Origin: Pyrinomonadaceae bacterium
GTDB taxonomy: Bacteria > Acidobacteriota > Blastocatellia > Pyrinomonadales > Pyrinomonadaceae
Reading direction: 5' to 3'
Assembly: GCA_030841105.1 (NCBI GenBank)
Contig: JAVEDE010000022.1
Location: forward strand, 1 to 64,000
DNA: 64,000 nt
Of the stretch, positions 1 to 7,758 are shown piece by piece. Position numbers and translations under genes: made by a program. The notes beneath the pieces were generated by a model that was given only the letters and a program-made list of their open reading frames with translations, was not told the DNA's origin and made no database searches. The first letter of the stretch is position 1. Each line of letters starts with the position of its first letter.

Positions 1-1
1 G

Positions 2-838
2 GTCTTTTACAGCAAGGCGCGCGAGGACTACAAGACGCGCGTCGGGAGTCTGCCGGAGAAGCGCGCGGCGACTTTCGATCTCGACTTGATGAGTCAACTT
101 TTATTCGCGCGCGCGGGCGGCCTCAACATCGCCGCCAACCCGAACAGCATCGTCCCCGGACATCTCGTCGTGTGGCCGGAAGAGAAGCGCGCGGAGTTGA
201 CGCTCGGAGACCTCTCGGATGTGTCGCGGCTCGCGCGCGCGGCAAGTGCGTGGACGTTCATTCACAACATGGAGCGCGCCGCCGCCTCCATCGTTGACTG
301 GGCGCATTTTCAAGCCTACCCGTGGGAGTTTCCGTTGGCGCGCGTGGAGGCGTGCGAGACGATCCACCGCGCGGCGGGTCTCCGTGTGTCGCGCCTCGCG
401 GAGACGTACCCGGCCTACGTGATGCTGGTTGAGGCGGAGAGCGCGGAGCGATTGGCCGCGTGGCTGTTCGAGATGCTGCGTGCGTTCGCGGCGGGCGACG
501 ACGAGGAGACGGGGCGACAGAGCGTGCCCTGCAACATCGTGTGGCGCGGCGCGCGCGCGTGGCTCATCCCGCGTTCGCTCGCGCAGACGACGCTCGCGGC
601 CACCTACGTCGGCGCGTTGGAGATGGGCGGGCTGTTCTGTCTGCCGAACGCCGACAGCCTGCGGCAGTATTTGCCGGACGCGCTCCGTGCGGAGGTGCGC
701 GGCGCGTCCATCGTTGACGAACCGGAAACGCGCGCGTGGTGCGAACGCGTCGCGCGCGAGACGGCGGGCGCGCTCAATTCAACTGACGCGCCCGCTTCGA
801 CAACCGCGCGGCCAACTGACGGCGGGGCGACCGGATGA
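2..838 (+). CDS. HIT-like nucleotidyltransferase/phosphorylase (DUF4922-like), 5' truncated
   Basis: The reading frame is open from the first bases of the window, so the N-terminus is missing and about 278 residues are visible. The motif NSIVPGHLVVWP followed by WAHFQAYP (His102 of the visible part) and later NIVWRGARAWLIPR resembles the HIT-like fold of ATP adenylyltransferases and GDP-hexose phosphorylases, where the H-x-Q/H motif makes the nucleotidyl intermediate. The canonical HxHxH is reduced to HFQ, as in GalT-like and GDP-L-galactose phosphorylase-like members. It overlaps the HAD phosphatase gene by ATGA (835-838), so the two are probably co-translated and act on related sugar phosphates or nucleotide sugars. 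The substrate cannot be told from sequence. The family call is by motif reading only. Confidence 0.55.
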   Translation, partial: VFYSKAREDYKTRVGSLPEKRAATFDLDLMSQLLFARAGGLNIAANPNSIVPGHLVVWPEEKRAELTLGDLSDVSRLARAASAWTFIHNMERAAASIVDWAHFQAYPWEFPLARVEACETIHRAAGLRVSRLAETYPAYVMLVEAESAERLAAWLFEMLRAFAAGDDEETGRQSVPCNIVWRGARAWLIPRSLAQTTLAATYVGALEMGGLFCLPNADSLRQYLPDALRAEVRGASIVDEPETRAWCERVARETAGALNSTDAPASTTARPTDGGATG

Positions 839-1920
839 GCGTAGGGCATGGCGACGACATAAGCGGCGCAGGACAGGGCGGCGACATGAGCGCGAGAGGC
901 GATGTCGGACTCGGCGGACTGTTGGACGCCGCGCGCGTCGAACGACTCAGACGCGCGGGCGCGCTCGTGCTCGACGTGGACGACACGCTACTGGCACGCG
1001 AGCGTGCGGGCGCGGGCGGCGTTGCGAGTCGCGGCGAAGAGAGTTTCGCGGAGAGCGCGGCGGCCGGGCTTTTGCCGGAACTCTTGCGGCGCGGCTTCCG
1101 CATCGGCCTCGTCACGGGGCACGGCTGGCGGCAACTCGAACGGCGTCTCGTCATGCCCCTCATCGAAAGATTGAAGGAGTCGGGCGACGCGTCGGCCATC
1201 GCGCGGCTCGGCATCTACGCCAACCGCGGCGCGACGAAGATCGTGTGGGACGGCGAGCGGCACGCGGTCGAAGAAGTGTACGGCGGGCGGCATCAACTGC
1301 GCGCGTCGGATGTCGCAGAGTTGCGCGCCCTGCTCGAAACAATCGGCGCGGAGTTCGACGCGAAAGTTAGAGAGAGCGCGGAGTGGTACGCGTCGGCGTT
1401 CCCGCGTTTCGATTTCGCGTTGCTCCCGGCGCGCGTGGACGAGCGCGAGGGCGCGGTGCTGGTCTTGCGTCCCATCCCGGCGCAGAGGCACGCGGCCGAA
1501 GGGCGTCTGAACCCGCGCGCCGAAAGTTACAAACGCGGCCTTGAGTTACTGCGCCGCGCGAAGTTGGACGCCGACTACGAACTTGCCGAGAGCGGGCGCA
1601 GCAGCATCGAGATTACGCGTCGCGGCGTCTCGAAAGATGCTGCGCTCGGCGACCTTCTGACGGAAGTGTCGAAGGCGACGGGCGAGAGTGTGGCGGGCGT
1701 GGAAGAGGCGCTCGTCTACGTCGGCGACGAGTTCGACGCGGGCGGCAACGACGCCGTGATCCCGCGTGTGTTCCCGCGCGCACTCTGCCTGTCGGTCGCG
1801 CCCGCCGGAGGCGAACTTGAGACCGGGGCGGGCGTCGTGTCGCTCTCGCGCGCGGCGCAGACGGAGGGGACGGCGGCGACGCACGCGCTCCTCGCGCACC
1901 TTCTCAACTTGTCGGCGTGA
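835..1920 (+). CDS. HAD superfamily (IIB-like) sugar-phosphatase-type hydrolase
   Basis: The 361-residue protein carries the HAD motifs in order: motif I DVDDT (Asp47 nucleophile, Asp49 acid/base), motif II in LVTGHG, a lysine in the region of residue 230 (ESYKRGLELL), and motif IV GDEFDAGGND near residue 305. The spacing fits Cof/SPP/phosphomannomutase-like HADs with a C2 cap, enzymes that act on hexose phosphates. The start ATG at 835 overlaps the preceding stop; a second in-frame ATG at 886 gives a shorter N-terminus closer to motif I and is also possible, since residues 1-17 are Gly-rich and look non-conserved. Coupling to a HIT-like nucleotidyltransferase suggests a sugar-phosphate step feeding the polysaccharide genes downstream; the actual substrate is unknown. 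Confidence 0.75.
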   Translation: MSVGHGDDISGAGQGGDMSARGDVGLGGLLDAARVERLRRAGALVLDVDDTLLARERAGAGGVASRGEESFAESAAAGLLPELLRRGFRIGLVTGHGWRQLERRLVMPLIERLKESGDASAIARLGIYANRGATKIVWDGERHAVEEVYGGRHQLRASDVAELRALLETIGAEFDAKVRESAEWYASAFPRFDFALLPARVDEREGAVLVLRPIPAQRHAAEGRLNPRAESYKRGLELLRRAKLDADYELAESGRSSIEITRRGVSKDAALGDLLTEVSKATGESVAGVEEALVYVGDEFDAGGNDAVIPRVFPRALCLSVAPAGGELETGAGVVSLSRAAQTEGTAATHALLAHLLNLSA

Positions 1921-1974
1921 GTTTGATTGTGCATTATTAGCGGTCTCCCGGAAAGATGATTTTCCTTTTTTAAG

Positions 1975-4212
1975 ATGAAAGAATTGCTTCAATCGGCCAG
2001 CGGGTTCAACGTCGTCATTTTGTGCGGCGGGCGCGGCAGCGGCCCGCTCGCCAATCAATTACTCGATCAGGGCGCGCGCGTCACCTGTCTCGTCAACGCA
2101 TATGACGACGGGCTGAGCACCGGGCGACTGCGCTACGTCTTCGACGAACTAGGCCCTTCCGACCTGCGCAAGAATTTGCTCTCGTTGATGAACCTCGACG
2201 CCGCGGGCTACTGGTCGCGCTACGAAGTCTTCGCCTACCGCTACCCGGCCGAACCGGAGCGCGCGGCGGATTTCCGGCGCGAGATCGAAGACCTCTGCGC
2301 GACGGGCGGCACTGCTCTCGCGCGCGGCGAGCGACGCGAACTGTTGAAGATGGCGGCGCGCATGCCCGCCGACGCGCGCGAACGTTTCGTCGGCTATTTG
2401 AGGCTCTTCCTCGCCGAACTCGTCAGGCGCGAACGCGACGCGGGCGCGGAGTTCTCCTTCGCCGACTGCGCGCTCGGCAACTGCATCCTGCTCGGTGCGT
2501 ACTACGAACACGGCCGGAGTTGGACGCTTGCGCTGCGCGCGCTCGAAGAAGTTTTACAGGTGCGTGGGCGCGTCGAGATCGCTTCGGAAGAGAACCGTCA
2601 CCTCTTCGCCTTGTGCGCGGACGGGCGCGTGCTGGCGAGCGAGGCCGCCGTCATCACCGACGCCGACGGCGACATCCTCGAACTCTTCCTCGCCAAAGAA
2701 CCCGTCGCGCCGCTCGCGCTGGACAGGTGGGCGGCCGAGTCGGGAGTTGAGGCGGCGCGCGAGCGCATCCGCCGCGAGGTGCACGCGCCGACGGCGGCCA
2801 GCGCGAGCGCGATTGACGTGTTGGAGCGCGCCGACGTGATCATCTACGGGCCGGGCACGTTCCACTCGTCGCTCCTGCCGACGCTGATGATCGAAGGCGT
2901 GAGCGACGCCATCCGCCGCAGCCGCGCGACGAAGATCATGGTCGTCAACATCGTCGAAGAGGCCGACACGCGCGGCGCGACGGGCGCAGAGCTTGCGTCG
3001 AAGATCACGGAGCAGGTGGGCGAGGGCGCATACGATTACTTGATCGCGAACGTGCCGCACCATCAGGGCGGCGAAGGCTATTTCACCTTCGACGAGGAGA
3101 TGCTGGCGGGCACGCACGTCAAACTCGCCACGCGCGATCTGGAAGACCGCACGCGCCCGGGTCGCCACCGCGCGCCCGTCCTCGTCCAAACCATCCTCGG
3201 CATCGTCAAACCGGAAGCCGCCGCGCTCGCGCGCAGCACTGAGGAGCAGCCCTTGGTGAGCATCGTGATGCTCGCATGGAATCGCAAAGACGAAGTTGAG
3301 ATCGGTCTGCATGAGTTGCGGAAACTGACCTACCCGAACATCGAGTTGATCGTCGTGGACAACGGCTCGAAGGACGGGACGGCGCAGATGGTCTACGAGA
3401 AGTTTCCCGAAGTGACGGTGGTGCGCCTGCACGACAACACGGGCATGACGGGTTACAACGTCGGCTTTGCCACGGCGCGCGGCAAGTACGTCGCCATGCT
3501 CGACGACGACTCGCACCTCGCGCCGGAGTCCATCGAGACGATGGTCAAGTTATGGGAGGACGACGCGAACAAGGACGTGGCGGTGATGGCGTTCCGCGTG
3601 ATGAACCCGCACCTCGGCAGTCTCGTCACGCACTTGTGGGAGGAACGTCTCATCCCGACCGAGCCGGGGCGCGAGCGCGAGATCACTTCGTTCGCGGCGT
3701 GCGGCGCGGCCATCCGGCGCGACGTGCTCGACGAGTGCGGCTACTTCGACGACGACTTCTTCATCTACGCCACCGAAGACGACCTCGCCATCCGCCTCTG
3801 GGACGCGGGCTACAAAATTATCTATGAGCCGCGCTGTTTGTCGTACCACCGCGAGAGCCGCCAGCAGCGTTCTTGGAAACGCTACGGGCGCGGCTTCCGC
3901 AACGCCGCGTGGTTCAACTTGAAACATCTGCCGTGGCGATTTTTGCCCGTGGTCTTCGTGCGCAATCTGTTCTGGCTGACCGTGCGCGGCGTCCGCTTCC
4001 GTTCGTTCGCCTACTTCTTCTACGGGCTGGTCGGTTACTTCCAAGGCTATTTACAATGTCGCACCGCGCTCAAAAAGCGTCGTCGCGTGAAGGCTGAGGT
4101 GGCGCGTTTCTGTCTGGAAGACGACTGGATCAGTCGCCCCATCATCAGCACCGTCAGGCGCATCTTCGCCGACAAGCGTTACATTCTGGACAAGAGGGGA
4201 GTCGCCCCATGA
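1975..4212 (+). CDS. Fusion protein: CofD/YvcK-like (UPF0052) domain plus family 2 glycosyltransferase
   Basis: Residues about 10-410 look like the CofD/YvcK fold: an N-terminal VVILCGGRGSG loop, then DDGLSTGRLR, the GPSDLRKNLLSL segment and a C-terminal YGPGTFHSSLLPTL motif, each with a clear counterpart in UPF0052 proteins. Residues about 427-680 form a GT-A glycosyltransferase of family 2: VSIVMLAWNRKDEVE, VVDNGSKDGTAQ, the metal-binding DDD near residue 508 and the later EDDLAIRLWDAG. A hydrophobic C-terminal patch (about 650-705) suggests membrane association. Normal YvcK is about 320 residues and normal GT2 about 300, so the 745-residue length fits a full fusion with no frameshift. YvcK of Bacillus binds UDP-sugars, so the first domain may sense or deliver nucleotide sugar; that is inference. 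It overlaps the next gene by ATGA at 4209-4212. Confidence 0.8.
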   Translation: MKELLQSASGFNVVILCGGRGSGPLANQLLDQGARVTCLVNAYDDGLSTGRLRYVFDELGPSDLRKNLLSLMNLDAAGYWSRYEVFAYRYPAEPERAADFRREIEDLCATGGTALARGERRELLKMAARMPADARERFVGYLRLFLAELVRRERDAGAEFSFADCALGNCILLGAYYEHGRSWTLALRALEEVLQVRGRVEIASEENRHLFALCADGRVLASEAAVITDADGDILELFLAKEPVAPLALDRWAAESGVEAARERIRREVHAPTAASASAIDVLERADVIIYGPGTFHSSLLPTLMIEGVSDAIRRSRATKIMVVNIVEEADTRGATGAELASKITEQVGEGAYDYLIANVPHHQGGEGYFTFDEEMLAGTHVKLATRDLEDRTRPGRHRAPVLVQTILGIVKPEAAALARSTEEQPLVSIVMLAWNRKDEVEIGLHELRKLTYPNIELIVVDNGSKDGTAQMVYEKFPEVTVVRLHDNTGMTGYNVGFATARGKYVAMLDDDSHLAPESIETMVKLWEDDANKDVAVMAFRVMNPHLGSLVTHLWEERLIPTEPGREREITSFAACGAAIRRDVLDECGYFDDDFFIYATEDDLAIRLWDAGYKIIYEPRCLSYHRESRQQRSWKRYGRGFRNAAWFNLKHLPWRFLPVVFVRNLFWLTVRGVRFRSFAYFFYGLVGYFQGYLQCRTALKKRRRVKAEVARFCLEDDWISRPIISTVRRIFADKRYILDKRGVAP

Positions 4213-5225
4213 GCGCGTCGAAGAGAACTTTACAGGACGACACGACGGCGACGACGGCGACAACGACCACGACGTCCGGCGGCGACGCGAAGGCCGCGTC
4301 GCAGAACGAGACCGCCGCTACTGCCGCTTTCGAGTTTCGCCCGGCCGTGTGCGGCGCGTGCGGCGGCGACGAGCCGAAGTTCTTCGGCTGGCGCGGCGGC
4401 GCGGCGCACCACGGCGGCGCGGGCGTGCGCACGAGTCTCGTCCGTTGCGGCGTCTGCACGCACATCTACCCGAACCCGATGCCGTACCCCGCGCGCGGCC
4501 TCGACGAACTCTACGCGGACACCCCCGACGACTACTTTCAAGGCCACGACGTTGAGGCCAAGAAGGCGAACGCGCTGGAAAATATACGCTCCATCGAGCG
4601 GCAGTTGGGGCGTCGCGGTCGTTACCTCGACGTGGGTTGCGGCCTCGGCGAGAACCTCTGGGCGGCGCGCGAGTCGGGCTGGGAGTACGAGGGCGTGGAC
4701 GTGTCGGCCGCCTACCTCAAGTGGGCTGCGGAGCACCTCGGCGTGCGCGGGCGGCAGGGCACGCTCGAAGAGGCGAACTATCCCGACAACCACTTCGACG
4801 CCGTCACGATGAGCGCCATCCTCGAACACCTTTATGATCCATACGCGACGCTCAAGGAAGTCTTTCGCGTGCTCAAGCCGGGCGGCCTCTTCTGGTTCGA
4901 CGCGCCGAACGAGGACGGCCTCTACATGCGGATGGGCAACCTGTACATGAAGGCGCAGGGGCGCGACTGGGTGGTCACGCTCGCCCCGACCTTTTCGCCC
5001 TACCACGTGCAGGGCTTCAACCCGCGCTCGCTGCGCCGTCTCATCGCGCGCGTCGGCTTCGAGATCGAGAGCTTCAAGATGCACGGCACGGTCTGGCGTC
5101 CCACGGGCGAACAGACCATGCGCAAGCGTGTCGAGTATCGCGGCGCGCAACTCGTCAACTGGGTCGGGCGGCGCGTGGGCGCGGGCATCTACCTCTACGT
5201 GTCCGCGCGCAAGCCTGCGAGTTAG
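4209..5225 (+). CDS. SAM-dependent methyltransferase with N-terminal zinc ribbon (first of tandem pair)
   Basis: The 338-residue protein begins with a low-complexity Thr/Asp tail (residues 8-30), then a treble-clef type zinc ribbon with Cys48, Cys51, Cys80 and Cys83 followed by an NPMPYP motif. The class I methyltransferase core has motif I LDVGCGLGEN at about residue 140, an acidic strand end in YEGVDVS, and the DAVTMSAILEHL and LKPGGLFWFD segments. The layout is that of sugar C-methyltransferases and related polysaccharide-modifying enzymes that read a nucleotide-sugar or glycan through the zinc ribbon. The start overlaps the CofD-GT2 stop by four bases. The gene at 5404-6324 is a close paralogue. 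Substrate unknown. Confidence 0.8.
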   Translation: MSASKRTLQDDTTATTATTTTTSGGDAKAASQNETAATAAFEFRPAVCGACGGDEPKFFGWRGGAAHHGGAGVRTSLVRCGVCTHIYPNPMPYPARGLDELYADTPDDYFQGHDVEAKKANALENIRSIERQLGRRGRYLDVGCGLGENLWAARESGWEYEGVDVSAAYLKWAAEHLGVRGRQGTLEEANYPDNHFDAVTMSAILEHLYDPYATLKEVFRVLKPGGLFWFDAPNEDGLYMRMGNLYMKAQGRDWVVTLAPTFSPYHVQGFNPRSLRRLIARVGFEIESFKMHGTVWRPTGEQTMRKRVEYRGAQLVNWVGRRVGAGIYLYVSARKPAS

Positions 5226-5403
5226 TGCGGGCGACGAACTGACAACCCATGAGGCAATGAATTAACTGACGGACGACGAATTAACGGGCGGACTAACAAC
5301 CGGCTGAAGACGGACTAAACAAGGTGGGTCTCCCTCTAGCCAACGCCGAACCCGGCGGCTAACCTTCCTCTCTCCCCACGACGCGGCCGCATTGAAACGC
5401 AGA

Positions 5404-6324
5404 ATGACTACTAACGTCGAACAGCTTTGGGAATTTCGCGACGAGCCGTGCAAGGTGTGCGGCGGGCGCAACTTTCGCGTGCTCGGCGCGCGCGGCGGCG
5501 ACGCGCACCGCGAGGGCGCGGGGACGAAGACGCGCATCGTCAAGTGTCGCACCTGCGGATTGATCTTCCCCAACCCGATGCCTTACCCGGCGGGCGAAGA
5601 CACGCGCTACGCGAACGTCACCGATTACTTCGAGGACGTGATGGCCGTCGAGGGCGAGGCGCAGCGGCGACACGGCGACGTGCTGGCGCACGAGGCCGAG
5701 CGTCGTCTGGGCAGGCGCGGTCGTTTTCTGGACGTGGGCTGCGGGCGCGGCGAGGTGGTGCGCGCGGCCGGGGAGCGCGGCTGGCAGGCCGAAGGCTGCG
5801 ACGTGTCGGCGGAGTTCGTGCGCTACGCGCGCGAGGTAAATCGTGTCAACGCCCACGCCGCCACGCTCGAACAGATGCGTTACCCGGACGACTCGTTCGA
5901 CGCCGTGACGCTCGTCGAAGTCATCGAGCACCTGTACGAACCGGCGGAGACGGTGCGCGAGTTGAGCCGCGTGGTGCGCGCGGGCGGGCTGGTCTACCTG
6001 AGCACGCCGAACGAGGAGAGCGTCTATCAGAGTCTCGGCAACCTCTACTACAAGGCGCGCGGGCGCGACTGGGTGGTGAACCTCTGCCCGACTTGGAATC
6101 TCTATCACGTGCAGGGCTTCAGCCCGCGCTCGCTGCGCTACCTGCTCGAACATAACGGCTTCGAGGTGGAGGAGATGGTGGTCTACCCCGGCACGTTCGC
6201 CGTGCCGCAGGGCGTGGGGCTGTGGGGGCAGGTCGAACGCGTCGGCGCGCGCGCCATCGAACAACTCGCCAACGCCCTCGGCCGCAGCCCGTACATGTAC
6301 GCGTGGGCGCGGAAACGCGGCTAG
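5404..6324 (+). CDS. SAM-dependent methyltransferase with N-terminal zinc ribbon (second of tandem pair)
   Basis: About 306 residues, colinear with the product of 4209-5225: zinc ribbon Cys16/Cys19 and Cys48/Cys51, the NPMPYP motif, motif I LDVGCGRGEV, and DAVTLVEVIEHLYEP. Shared stretches such as KARGRDWVV and YHVQGF(S/N)PRSLR show a tandem duplication followed by divergence. I chose ATG 5404; a TTG at 5392 would add four residues with no better ribosome site. It lacks the Thr-rich tail of its sister. The 178-base gap before it holds no gene. It probably methylates a sugar in the same glycan as its paralogue, at a different position or acceptor; that is inference. Confidence 0.78.
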   Translation: MTTNVEQLWEFRDEPCKVCGGRNFRVLGARGGDAHREGAGTKTRIVKCRTCGLIFPNPMPYPAGEDTRYANVTDYFEDVMAVEGEAQRRHGDVLAHEAERRLGRRGRFLDVGCGRGEVVRAAGERGWQAEGCDVSAEFVRYAREVNRVNAHAATLEQMRYPDDSFDAVTLVEVIEHLYEPAETVRELSRVVRAGGLVYLSTPNEESVYQSLGNLYYKARGRDWVVNLCPTWNLYHVQGFSPRSLRYLLEHNGFEVEEMVVYPGTFAVPQGVGLWGQVERVGARAIEQLANALGRSPYMYAWARKRG

Positions 6325-6558
6325 GCGGCGGGCGGGAGAAAGGCCGTACTTTTACTTTTGGGCGGAATTCTGGTAGGTTCAACGGCTAAAAGAAGTCTGG
6401 ACTTCAACGCGCCAATCATCAATTTTTCGGTTCCTAGTTCGTAGATTGATAACTATAGTCCTGCTTTAAGTCGTCGTCCGATTTTGATCAAGCCGAAGGT
6501 AATCGGCGCGAGGGGCGTCTATGCGCGCCGCCGGTATGTTGAGCCGCTTTTTTTTGCT

Positions 6559-7758
6559 ATGTACACACGCCTGTTGAATTTCCTGTGTTGCCCGCATTGC
6601 CGGGAGAGTCTGGAAGTCTTCCCCCTTAAGACCGCCGCCGCCGTCGCCGACTCCGAACAAGAGATCACAGAAGGGCTACTGCGTTGCGCTCGCTCGCACT
6701 GGTTTCCGGTGGTCGGCGGCGTCCCGCGCATGCTGCCCGACGCGCTCGCCGAACACTGGGAGACGATCCGGCCGCTCTTGCCCACGCCGCTCCCCGCCGA
6801 GTTGCAGCCGGTCGTTGATACGGCGCGCTCGTTCAACGCCGGGCGCGTCAACTACGACAAACAGACGCGCGAAAATTTCAGCCACGAGTGGGACAATCAC
6901 GACCTCGGCGGGACGACGTGGGGCATGAAGCTCTCCGACCGCGTGGAGTGGTTTTTCCTGAACCCCTTGCGCATCCCCGCCGAAGAACTCAAGGGCAAAG
7001 TGATGCTCGACGCCGGTTGCGGCAACGGCAGCCAGTCGGTCGCCTACACCGCGCACGGGCTGGAAGTGATCGCCGTCGATCTCAGTTCCGGCCTCTTGCA
7101 CGGGCAGGCTTACCGACACCGCCACGCGGGCGCAAACCCCGCGCGCGTCCATTTCGTGCAGGCCAACTTGCAGCAACCGCCCATCAAACACGCGACGCTC
7201 GACATCATCCACTCGGCGGGCGTCTTGCACCACACGCCCGACACCTTGCAGACCTTCCGCGCGCTGCGGCCTCTGCTCAAAGCGGGCGGCACGTTCTACG
7301 TCTGGCTCTACAAGTATGAGAAGTTGGTAACGCCGGTCGTGGACACCCTGCGCGTTGTGACGACGCGCGTCCCGCCGCGCCAGTTCGCGCGGATCGCCGA
7401 CGCGATGGCCGTACCCTTCATCGGCTTCTGCAAGGCGGTCAACGGCCTCGGCGTCCGCAAGTATCCGGTGATGAGCCGGCGCGAGGCCGCGCTCGCCCTG
7501 ATGGACATCTTCGGCGCGCCTTATGCCTACTACCACACTTACGAAGAGGTCGCCGGGTGGTACAAGGCCGCGGGGTTCACGGAGATGTGGCCTTGCAACG
7601 ACGACCGGCGCGGCTTCGGCGTCTGCGGGCGGCTGCCGTCAGCCGCCGGGGAAGAAGTGAGTAACGTAGAGAGCGCGCCGGAGCGTGCGGCTGATTCGTC
7701 GCCGGATTCTCAGGCGACGCTACAAGCGGCGGCGAGCAGGCAGGGAGGCCAGTTCTAA
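6559..7758 (+). CDS. Class I methyltransferase with Trm112-like N-terminal motif
   Basis: From ATG 6559 the protein is 399 residues. The N-terminus LLNFLCCPHC (Cys11/Cys14) followed by LLRCARSHWFPVVGGVPRML is the Trm112/UPF0434-like zinc knuckle, here with a C-x3-H second half in place of two cysteines. A methyltransferase domain follows with VMLDAGCGNGSQ, VIAVDLS and DIIHSAGVLHHTPD. In-frame codons continue upstream to 6484, but those residues have no family resemblance and the Trm112-like part normally starts the protein, so 6559 is preferred. The Ala/Glu-rich tail (about 365-399) is low complexity. The stop is directly followed by the carbamoyltransferase ATG with no gap, implying translational coupling and action on the same product. 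The 234 bases before it are AT-richer than the genes. Confidence 0.75.
   Translation: MYTRLLNFLCCPHCRESLEVFPLKTAAAVADSEQEITEGLLRCARSHWFPVVGGVPRMLPDALAEHWETIRPLLPTPLPAELQPVVDTARSFNAGRVNYDKQTRENFSHEWDNHDLGGTTWGMKLSDRVEWFFLNPLRIPAEELKGKVMLDAGCGNGSQSVAYTAHGLEVIAVDLSSGLLHGQAYRHRHAGANPARVHFVQANLQQPPIKHATLDIIHSAGVLHHTPDTLQTFRALRPLLKAGGTFYVWLYKYEKLVTPVVDTLRVVTTRVPPRQFARIADAMAVPFIGFCKAVNGLGVRKYPVMSRREAALALMDIFGAPYAYYHTYEEVAGWYKAAGFTEMWPCNDDRRGFGVCGRLPSAAGEEVSNVESAPERAADSSPDSQATLQAAASRQGGQF

Noticed and set aside
5226-5403. Possible single-arm 7-base repeat (ACTGAC-like words)
   Set aside because: The words do not keep a steady period of seven and no pairing arm is present, so it was not added to the hairpin family.
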